A stretch of DNA of 64,000 nt from Euwallacea fornicatus (lineage: Eukaryota; Arthropoda; Insecta; Coleoptera; Curculionidae): assembly GCF_040115645.1 (NCBI RefSeq), contig NW_027096008.1, forward strand, positions 124,001 to 188,000, read 5' to 3'. The translations under genes and the position numbers were made by a program. Below, piece by piece: positions 55,462 to 64,000 of the stretch (its first letter is position 1; the number at the start of each line of letters is the position of its first letter). A model generated the notes under the pieces. It did no database searches. It saw nothing but the letters and a program-made list of their open reading frames with translations, and had not been told where the DNA came from.

Positions 55462-55474
55462 CACAACTTTTGTG
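55462..55474. other. Dyad symmetry 1: 5-bp arms, 3-bp loop
   Basis: The sequence is CACAA-CTT-TTGTG, a perfect inverted repeat at monomer positions 8-20. It recurs in most monomers. It is altered where the copy begins acaaaac or acccaac, or reads ttgcgac, and in the four +1 monomers, where the T-run is longer and the right arm reads ttgag. Short dyads are a known trait of several satellites thought to form non-B DNA at centromeres; a function here is inference. Confidence 0.8.
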
Positions 55475-55500
55475 ACTTTTCAAACTTTGAAGCTCGATAA

Positions 55501-55517
55501 CTTCGGCAAATGAGGAC
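55501..55517. other. Partial CENP-B-box-like motif
   Basis: The 17 bases cttcggcaaatgaggac align with the CENP-B box core (nTTCGnnnnAnnCGGGn). TTCG, the central A and the middle GG match, giving 7 of 9 defined positions; the first C and last G of CGGG are both A. The motif sits in one of the better-kept parts of the monomer and recurs in nearly every copy, with some showing ttcggtaaatg, gtcggtaaatg or tttggacc variants. Binding of any CENP-B-like protein is not shown by sequence, and plants have no settled CENP-B equivalent, so this may be coincidental. Confidence 0.35.
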
Positions 55518-55519
55518 CA

Positions 55520-55536
55520 ATTTTGTTAAACAAAAT
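55520..55536. other. Dyad symmetry 2: 8-bp arms, 1-bp centre
   Basis: The sequence attttgttaaacaaaat is a perfect inverted repeat of 8-bp arms around one A, at monomer positions 66-82. In the commoner variant (ccaaatttgtt) one outer base breaks symmetry and the perfect arms shrink to 6 bp. Both forms occur throughout the window. It could bind a dimeric protein or extrude as a hairpin; neither is demonstrated. Confidence 0.8.
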
Positions 55537-55557
55537 GTCAAATTAATCAGTTCGACG

Positions 55558-55563
55558 AGATCT
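55558..55563. other. AGATCT palindrome (BglII site) marking type A monomers
   Basis: AGATCT lies at monomer positions 104-109 in copies of the cgacgagatcttta type. It is lost in the gacatc, gaaatc, gccattttt and gatgagatgttt variants. Its presence or absence is therefore a quick marker of the two main middle-block types and should give multi-monomer ladder bands on digestion. Confidence 0.85.
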
Positions 55564-55582
55564 TTAAGATGACAAAACAAGT

Positions 55583-55597
55583 CATGATTGCATCATG
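55583..55597. other. Dyad symmetry 3: 6-bp arms, 3-bp loop
   Basis: The sequence is CATGAT-TGC-ATCATG, a perfect inverted repeat at monomer positions 129-143. It is complete in copies ending gcatcatgttg. It is weakened in copies with gcatcttg, gcattatg, gcaacatg, gcaccttg or ttatgattg, so this dyad is one of the main things separating monomer types. Confidence 0.8.
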
Positions 55598-58500
55598 TTG
55601 AATTTCCAAGAAAAATAGTACTTTAAGTGCTCAAACACACAACTTTTGTGACTTTTCACACTTTGAAGCTCGATATCTTCGGCAAATGAGGACCAAATTT
55701 GTTAAACAAAATGTCAAATTAATCAACTCGATGAGATGTTTAAGATAACACAACAAGTTATGATTACATCTTGTTGAATTTCCAAGAAAAATAGTACTTT
55801 AAGCGCTCAAATACACAACTTTTGTGACTTTTCAAACATTGAAGCTCGATAACTTCGGCAAATGAGGACCAAATTTGTTAAACAAAATGTCAAATTAATC
55901 AACTCGATGAGATGTTTAAGATAACACAACAAGTTATGATTACATCTTGTTGAATTTCCAAGAAAAATAGTACTTTAAGCGCTCAAATACACAACTTTTG
56001 TGACTTTTCAAATATTGAAGCTCGATAAATTCGGCAAATGAGGACCAAATTTGTTAAACAAAATGTCAAATTAATCTGTTCGACGAGATCTTTAAGATGA
56101 CAAAACAAGTCATGATTGCATTATGTTGAATTTCCAAGAGAAATAGTACTTTAAGCGCTCAAACACACAACTTTTGTGACTTTTCAAATATTGAAGCTCG
56201 ATAAATTCGGCGAATGAGGACCAAATTTGTTAAACAAAATGTCAAATTAATCTGTTCGACGAGATCTTTAAGATGACACAACAAGTCATGATTGCATCTT
56301 GGTGAATTTCCAAGAAAAATAGTACTTTAAGCGCTCAAATACACAACTTTTGTGACTTTTCAAATATTGAAGTTCGATATCTTCGGCAAATGAGGACCAA
56401 ATTTGTTAAACAAAGTGTCAAATTAATCAGTTCGACGACATCTTTAAGATGACAAAACAAGTCATGATTGCATCATGTTGAATTTCCAAGAAAAATAGCA
56501 CTTTAAGCGCTCAAACACACAACTTTTGTGACTTTTCAAACTTTGAAGCTCGATAACTTCGGCAAATGAGGACCAACTTTGTTAAACAAAATGTCAAATT
56601 AATCAACTCGACGAGATCTTTAAGACGACAAAACAAGTCATGATTCCATCATGTTGAATTTCCAAGAGAAATAGTACTTTAAGCGCTCAAACACACAACT
56701 TTTGTGACTTTTCAAATATTGAAGCTCGATAAATTCGGCGAATGAGGACCAAATTTGTTAAACAAAATGTCAAATTAATCTGTTCGACGAGATCTTTAAG
56801 ATGACACAACAAGTCATGATTGCATTATGTTGAATTTCCAACAAAAATAGTACTTTAAGTGCTCAAACACACAACTTTTGTGACTTATCAAACTTTGAAG
56901 CTCGATAACTTCGGCAAATGAGGACCAAATTTGTTAAACAAAATGTCAAATTAATCAGTTCGACGAGATCTTTAAGATGACACAACAAGTCATGATTGCA
57001 TTATGTTGAATTTCCAAGAAAAATAGTACTTTAAGCGCTCAAACACACAACTTTTGTGACTTTTCAAATTTTGAAGCTCGATAACTTCGGCAAATGAGGA
57101 CCAAATTTGTTAAACAAAGTGTCAAATTAATCAGTTCGACGACATCTTTAAGATGACAAAACAAGTCATGATTGCATCATGTTGAATTTCGAAGAGAAAT
57201 AGTACTTTAAGCGCTCAAATACAAAACTTTTGTGACTTTTCAAACTTTGAAGCTCGATAACTTCGGCAAATGAGGACCAAATTTGTTAAACAAAATGTCA
57301 AATTAATCAACTCGATGAGATGTTTAAGATAAAACAACAAGTCATGATTGCACCTTGTTGAATTTCCTAGAAAAATAGTACTTTAAGTGCTCAAACACAC
57401 AACTTTTGTGACTTTTCAAATATTGAAGCTCGATAAATTCGGCAAATGAGGACCAAATTTGTTAAACAAAATATCAAATTAATCAGTTCGACGACATCTT
57501 TAAGATGACAAAACAAGTCATGATTGCACCTTGTTGAATTTCCAAGAAAAATAGTACTTTAAGCGCTCAAACACAAAACTTTTGTGACTTTTCAAATATT
57601 GAAGCTCGATAAATTCGGCAAATGAGGACCAAATTTGTTAAACAAAGTGTCAAATTAACCAGTTCGACGAGATCTTTAAGATGACAAAACAAGTCATGAT
57701 TGCATCATGTTGAATTTCCAAGAGAAATAGTACTTTAAGTGCTCAAACACACAACTTTTGTGACTTTTCAAACTTTGAAGCTCGATAAATTCGGCAAATG
57801 AGGACCAAATTTGTTAAACAAAGTGTCAAATTAACCAGTTCGACGCCATTTTTAAGATGACAAAACAAGTCATGATTGCATCATGTTGAATTTCCAAGAA
57901 AAATAGTACTTTAAGCGCTCAAACACACAACTTTTGAGACTTATCACACTTTGAAGCTCGATATTTTCGGCAAATGACGACCAATTTTGTTAAACAAAAT
58001 GTCAAATTAATCAACTCGATGAGATGTTTAAGATAACATAACAAGTTATGATTGCATCTTGTTGAATTTCCAAGAAAAATAGTACTTTAAGCGCTCAAAC
58101 ACACAACTTTTGTGACTTTTCACACTTTGAAGCTCGATATCTTCGGCAAATGAGGACCAAATTTGTTAAACAAAATGTCAAATTAATCAACTCGATGAGA
58201 TGTTTAAGATAACATAACAAGTTATGATTGCATCTTGTTGAATTTCCAAGAAAAATAGTACTTTAAGCGCTCAAATACACAACTTTTGTGACTTTTCAAA
58301 CATTGAAGCTCAATATCTTCGGTAAATGAGGACCAAATTTGTTAAAGAAAGTGTCAAATTAATCAGTTCGACGAGATCTTTAAGATGACAAAACAAGTCA
58401 TGATTGCATCATGTTGAATTTCCAAGAAAAATAGTACTTTAAGCGCTCAAACACACAACTTTTGTGACTTTTCCAATGTTGAAGCTCGATAAATTCGGCA

Positions 58501-61500
58501 AATGAGGACCAAATTTGTTAAACAAAGTGTCAAATTAATCAGTTCGACGACATCTTTAAGATGGCAAAACAAGTCATGATTGCATCATGTTGAATTTCCA
58601 AGAAAAATAGTACTTTAAGCGCTCAAACACAAAACTTTTGTGACTTTTCAAACTTTGAAGCTCGATATCTTCGGCAAATGAGGACCAAATTTGTTAAACA
58701 AAGTGTCAAATTAATCAGTTCGACGACATCTTTAAGATGACAAAACAAGTCATGATTGCATCATGTTGAATTTCCAAGAAAAATAGTACTTTAAGTGCTC
58801 AAACACACAACTTTTGTGACTTATCAAACTTTGAAGCTCGATATCTTCGGCAAATGAGGACCAAATTTGTTAAACAAAATGTCAAATTAATCAGTTCGAC
58901 GAGATGTTTAAGGTAACACAACAAGTTATGATTGCATCTTGTTGAATTTCCAAGAAAAATAGTACTTTAAGCGCTCAAATACACAACTTTTGTGACTTTT
59001 CAAACATTGAAGCTCGATATCTTCGGCAAATGAGGACCAAATTTGTTAAACAAAGTGTCAAATTAATCAGTTCGACGAGATCTTTAAGATGACAAAACAA
59101 GTCATGATTGCATCATGTTGAATTTCCAAGAAAAATAGTACTTTAAGTGCTCAAACACACAACTTTTGTGACTTATCAAACTTTGAAGCTCGATATCTTC
59201 GGCAAATGAGGACCAAATTTGTTAAACAAAATGTCAAATTAACCAGTTCGACGAGATCTTTAAGATGACACAACAAGTCATGATTGCATTATGTTGAATT
59301 TCCAAGAAAAATAGTACTTTAAGCGCTCAAATACACAACTTTTGTGACTTTTCAAACATTGAAGCTCGATATCTTCGGCAAATGAGGACCAAATTTGTTA
59401 AACAAAGTGTCAAATTAATCAGTTCGACGAGATCTTTAAGATGACAAAACAAGTCATGATTGCATCATGTTGAATTTCCAAGAAAAATAGTACTTTAAGT
59501 GCTCAAACACACAACTTTTGTGACTTATCAAACTTTGAAGCTCGATATCTTCGGCAAATGAGGACCAAATTTGTTAAACAAAATGTCAAATTAATCAGTT
59601 CGACGAGATGTTTAAGGTAACACAACAAGTTATGATTGCATCTTGTTGAATTTCCAAGAAAAATAGTACTTTAAGCGCTCAAATACACAACTTTTGTGAC
59701 TTTTCAAACTTTGAAGCTCGATAACTTCGGCAAATGAGGACCAAATTTGTTAAACAAAGTGTCAAATTAACCAGTTCGACGCCATTTTTAAGATGACAAA
59801 ACATGTCATGATTGCATCATGTTGAATTTCCAAGAAAAATAGTACTTTAAGCGCTCAAATACACAACTTTTGTGACTTTTCAAACATTGAAGCTCGATAA
59901 CTTCGGCAAATGAGGACCAAATTTGTTAAACAAAATGTCAAATTAATCAGTTCGACGAGATGTTTAAGGTAACACAACAAGTTATGATTGCATCTTGTTG
60001 AATTTCCAAGAAAAATAGTACTTTAAGCGCTCAAATACACAACTTTTGTGACTTTTCAAACTTTGAAGCTCGATAACTTCGGCAAATGAGGACCAAATTT
60101 GTTAAACAAAATGTCAAATTAATCAACTCGATGAGATGTTTAAGATAAAACAACAAGTCATGATTGCACCTTGTTGAATTTCCTAGAAAAATAGTACTTT
60201 AAGTGCTCAAACACACAACTTTTGTGACTTTTCCAATGTTGAAGCTCGATAAATTCGGCAAATGAGGACCAAATTTGTTAAACAAAATATCAAATTAATC
60301 AGTTCGACGACATCTTTAAGATGACAAAACAAGTCATGATTGCACCTTGTTGAATTTCCAAGAAAAATAGTACTTTAAGCGCTCAAACACAAAACTTTTG
60401 TGACTTTTCAAATATTGAAGCTCGATAAATTCGGCAAATGAGGACCAAATTTGTTAAACAAAGTGTCAAATTAACCAGTTCGACGAGATCTTTAAGATGA
60501 CAAAACAAGTCATGATTGCATCATGTTGAATTTCCAAGAGAAATAGTACTTTAAGTGCTCAAACACACAACTTTTGTGACTTTTCAAACTTTGAAGCTCG
60601 ATAAATTCGGCAAATGAGGACCAAATTTGTTAAACAAAGTGTCAAATTAACCAGTTCGACGCCATTTTTAAGATGACAAAACAAGTCATGATTGCATCAT
60701 GTTGAATTTCCAAGAAAAATAGTACTTTAAGCGCTCAAACACACAACTTTTGAGACTTATCACACTTTGAAGCTCGATATTTTCGGCAAATGACGACCAA
60801 TTTTGTTAAACAAAATGTCAAATTAATCAACTCGATGAGATGTTTAAGATAACATAACAAGTTATGATTGCATCTTGTTGAATTTCCAAGAAAAATAGTA
60901 CTTTAAGCGCTCAAACACACAACTTTTGTGACTTTTCACACTTTGAAGCTCGATATCTTCGGCAAATGAGGACCAAATTTGTTAAACAAAATGTCAAATT
61001 AATCAACTCGACGAGATGTTTAAGATAACATAACAAGTTATGATTGCATCTTGTTGAATTTCCAAGAAAAATAGTACTTTAAGCGCTCAAATACACAACT
61101 TTTGTGACTTTTCAAACATTGAAGCTCAATATCTTCGGTAAATGAGGACCAAATTTGTTAAAGAAAGTGTCAAATTAATCAGTTCGACGAGATCTTTAAG
61201 ATGACAAAACAAGTCATGATTGCATCATGTTGAATTTCCAAGAAAAATAGTACTTTAAGCGCTCAAACACACAACTTTTGTGACTTTTCCAATGTTGAAG
61301 CTCGATAAATTCGGCAAATGAGGACCAAATTTGTTAAACAAAGTGTCAAATTAATCAGTTCGACGACATCTTTAAGATGGCAAAACAAGTCATGATTGCA
61401 TCATGTTGAATTTCCAAGAAAAATAGTACTTTAAGCGCTCAAACACAAAACTTTTGTGACTTTTCAAACTTTGAAGCTCGATATCTTCGGCAAATGAGGA

Positions 61501-62806
61501 CCAAATTTGTTAAACAAAGTGTCAAATTAATCAGTTCGACGACATCTTTAAGATGACAAAACAAGTCATGATTGCATCATGTTGAATTTCCAAGAAAAAT
61601 AGTACTTTAAGTGCTCAAACACACAACTTTTGTGACTTATCAAACTTTGAAGCTCGATATCTTCGGCAAATGAGGACCAAATTTGTTAAACAAAATGTCA
61701 AATTAATCAGTTCGACGAGATGTTTAAGGTAACACAACAAGTTATGATTGCATCTTGTTGAATTTCCAAGAAAAATAGTACTTTAAGCGCTCAAATACAC
61801 AACTTTTGTGACTTTTCAAACATTGAAGCTCGATATCTTCGGCAAATGAGGACCAAATTTGTTAAACAAAGTGTCAAATTAATCAGTTCGACGAGATCTT
61901 TAAGATGACAAAACAAGTCATGATTGCATCATGTTGAATTTCCAAGAAAAATAGTACTTTAAGTGCTCAAACACACAACTTTTGTGACTTATCAAACTTT
62001 GAAGCTCGATATCTTCGGCAAATGAGGACCAAATTTGTTAAACAAAATGTCAAATTAACCAGTTCGACGAGATCTTTAAGATGACACAACAAGTCATGAT
62101 TGCATTATGTTGAATTTCCAAGAAAAATAGTACTTTAAGCGCTCAAATACACAACTTTTGTGACTTTTCAAACATTGAAGCTCGATATCTTCGGCAAATG
62201 AGGACCAAATTTGTTAAACAAAGTGTCAAATTAATCAGTTCGACGAGATCTTTAAGATGACAAAACAAGTCATGATTGCATCATGTTGAATTTCCAAGAA
62301 AAATAGTACTTTAAGTGCTCAAACACACAACTTTTGTGACTTATCAAACTTTGAAGCTCGATATCTTCGGCAAATGAGGACCAAATTTGTTAAACAAAAT
62401 GTCAAATTAATCAGTTCGACGAGATGTTTAAGGTAACACAACAAGTTATGATTGCATCTTGTTGAATTTCCAAGAAAAATAGTACTTTAAGCGCTCAAAT
62501 ACACAACTTTTGTGACTTTTCAAACTTTGAAGCTCGATAACTTCGGCAAATGAGGACCAAATTTGTTAAACAAAGTGTCAAATTAACCAGTTCGACGCCA
62601 TTTTTAAGATGACAAAACATGTCATGATTGCATCATGTTGAATTTCCAAGAAAAATAGTACTTTAAGTGCTCAAACACACAACTTTTGTGACTTTTCACA
62701 CTTTGAAGCTCGATATCTTCGGCAAATGAGGACCAAATTTGTTAAACAAAATGTCAAATTAATCAACTCGATGAGATGTTTAAGATAACACAACAAGTTA
62801 TGATTA

Positions 62807-63865
62807 CATCTTGTTGAATTTCCAAGAAAAATAGTACTTTAAGCGCTCAAATACACAACTTTTGTGACTTTTCAAACATTGAAGCTCGATAACTTCGGCA
62901 AATGAGGACCAAATTTGTTAAACAAAATGTCAAATTAATCAACTCGATGAGATGTTTAAGATAACACAACAAGTTATGATTACATCTTGTTGAATTTCCA
63001 AGAAAAATAGTACTTTAAGCGCTCAAATACACAACTTTTGTGACTTTTCAAATATTGAAGCTCGATAAATTCGGCAAATGAGGACCAAATTTGTTAAACA
63101 AAATGTCAAATTAATCTGTTCGACGAGATCTTTAAGATGACAAAACAAGTCATGATTGCATTATGTTGAATTTCCAAGAGAAATAGTACTTTAAGCGCTC
63201 AAACACACAACTTTTGTGACTTTTCAAATATTGAAGCTCGATAAATTCGGCGAATGAGGACCAAATTTGTTAAACAAAATGTCAAATTAATCTGTTCGAC
63301 GAGATCTTTAAGATGACACAACAAGTCATGATTGCATCTTGGTGAATTTCCAAGAAAAATAGTACTTTAAGCGCTCAAATACACAACTTTTGTGACTTTT
63401 CAAATATTGAAGTTCGATATCTTCGGCAAATGAGGACCAAATTTGTTAAACAAAGTGTCAAATTAATCAGTTCGACGACATCTTTAAGATGACAAAACAA
63501 GTCATGATTGCATCATGTTGAATTTCCAAGAAAAATAGCACTTTAAGCGCTCAAACACACAACTTTTGTGACTTTTCAAACTTTGAAGCTCGATAACTTC
63601 GGCAAATGAGGACCAACTTTGTTAAACAAAATGTCAAATTAATCAACTCGACGAGATCTTTAAGACGACAAAACAAGTCATGATTCCATCATGTTGAATT
63701 TCCAAGAGAAATAGTACTTTAAGCGCTCAAACACACAACTTTTGTGACTTTTCAAATATTGAAGCTCGATAAATTCGGCGAATGAGGACCAAATTTGTTA
63801 AACAAAATGTCAAATTAATCTGTTCGACGAGATCTTTAAGATGACACAACAAGTCATGATTGCAT
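62807..63865. repeat. Third, out-of-register partial copy of the 53-monomer unit
   Basis: From 62621 the sequence also matches a point 7,040 bp upstream (40 monomers) and keeps matching to 63865, so the third copy skips 13 monomers of the unit. Both registers agree over 62621-62887, so the exchange lies in that 267-bp stretch. At 63866 it changes again (gcatcttgg against gcattatg), and the last 135 bp follow the 41.5-kb sequence 127 monomers upstream. Confidence 0.85.
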
Positions 63866-64000
63866 CTTGGTGAATTTCCAAGAAAAATAGTACTTTAAGC
63901 GCTCAAATACACAACTTTTGTGACTTTTCAAACATTGAAGCTCGATAACTTCGGCAAATGAGGACCAAATTTGTTAAACAAAATGTCAAATTAATCAACT

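Larger units (their letters stand above)
55455..55630. repeat. Reference monomer (176 bp) with landmarks
   Basis: This copy is close to consensus and carries all the internal landmarks, so it serves as the type unit; the start is an arbitrary phase chosen to match base 1 of the window. In order it holds a 5-bp-arm dyad (monomer positions 8-20), a variable segment (about 26-34), a variable triplet (45-47), a partial CENP-B-box match (47-63), a 17-bp dyad (66-82), a variable block with an AGATCT palindrome (104-109), a 15-bp dyad (129-143), a conserved tail (about 144-170), and AGCGCT or AGTGCT across the monomer junction (172-177). It reads as non-coding: stop codons are frequent in all frames and the unit length is not a multiple of three. 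Confidence 0.95.
53479..62806. repeat. 53-monomer (9,328-bp) higher-order unit, copy 2
   Basis: This is the tandem copy of 44151-53478 with the same internal order. Its continuation keeps the period to 62887 and then leaves it at 62888, where gctcgataac replaces gctcaatatc. The apparent identity over more than 9 kb implies very recent duplication, ongoing conversion, or an assembly artefact. Confidence 0.92.
1..64000. repeat. 176-bp tandem satellite array filling the whole window
   Basis: The same roughly 176-bp unit recurs from the first base to the last, always in one orientation. Landmarks repeat in every copy: a start near tcaaacacacaacttttgtg, a core with cttcggcaaatgaggacc, a middle with gttaaacaaaatgtcaaatt, and an end with gttgaatttccaag. 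Phase checks at 13025, 21125, 29046, 40143, 55455 and 63903 all fall on multiples of 176 once 14 one-base insertions are allowed, giving 363 full monomers plus a partial one. Monomers differ mostly by substitutions at a limited set of positions. Such arrays are typically centromeric or pericentromeric satellites, and the length suits one nucleosome plus linker. The centromere role and a plant source are inference. No stretch of unique sequence interrupts the array, so every gene-free stretch in this window is this repeat. Confidence 0.98.

Noticed and set aside
55550..55565. Pol III B-box-like gttcga, suggesting a tRNA-derived repeat
   Set aside because: Only the gttcga core matches. The following bases do not fit the B box, and I found no paired A box or tRNA fold.
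1..64000. CRISPR-like array (regular repeats)
   Set aside because: The whole 176-bp unit repeats with no short repeat plus unique spacer pattern, and there are no neighbouring cas genes.
1..64000. Match to a named plant centromere satellite family
   Set aside because: The 176-bp length recalls known Brassicaceae centromere repeats, but the sequence did not resemble the Arabidopsis, Brassica or soybean satellites as I remember them. Without a database search I leave it unnamed.
1..64000. Telomere-type or simple-sequence repeats at array edges
   Set aside because: No short-unit tandem repeats were seen; both window ends lie inside ordinary monomers.

Overview
This window is one uninterrupted block of tandemly repeated satellite DNA. 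I see no protein-coding gene, RNA gene, transposon, CRISPR array or other unique sequence anywhere in the 64 kb. The repeat is a 176-bp, AT-rich monomer (about 33-34% G+C by hand count of a consensus). All copies run head to tail in one orientation, and both ends of the window lie inside the array. Counting the phase from the first base to the last complete unit gives 363 monomers and a net shift of +14 bases. Those 14 bases are accounted for by 14 one-base insertions that I located, so about 349 monomers are 176 bp and 14 are 177 bp. Long, single-orientation arrays of near-nucleosome-length AT-rich monomers are typical of eukaryotic centromeric or pericentromeric satellites, and the unit length is common for plant centromere repeats. 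A flowering plant is my best guess. I do not recognise the monomer, and the sequence alone cannot name the species or prove centromere function.

Layout. (1) 1-13.0 kb: mixed monomer types arranged as block copies, including one block repeated 22 monomers apart (177-2060 and 4049-5932) and others repeated 12 and 15 monomers apart. (2) 13.0-21.4 kb: contains the four monomers with a +1 insertion in the T-run near their start, an 11-monomer tandem duplication (14326-16217 / 16262-18153), and a second copy of 6337-8122 placed 11.6 kb away. (3) 21.4-33.2 kb: a long block repeated about 6 kb downstream, a 3-monomer tandem duplication (28518-29573) and a 12-monomer tandem duplication (29105-31060 / 31218-33173). 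(4) 33.2-40.0 kb: irregular order, rich in a distinct subfamily with its own +1 insertion. (5) 40.0-44.2 kb: segments that reappear, rearranged, in the next region. (6) 44.2-64.0 kb: a 9,328-bp (53-monomer) unit present twice in tandem with no difference in any part I compared, containing a nested 16-monomer (2,816-bp) duplication, followed by a third partial copy that has jumped out of register.

Biologically, the array reads as a record of repeated in-register unequal exchange or conversion: length is almost perfectly held at 176 bp while blocks of 3, 11, 12, 16, 22 and 53 monomers are copied. Each monomer carries short dyad symmetries, a partial match to the CENP-B box and a few hot variable positions, several of which look like CpG decay. 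Block limits come from reading and comparing lines by eye. They are accurate to the base where I say so and to tens of bases otherwise.
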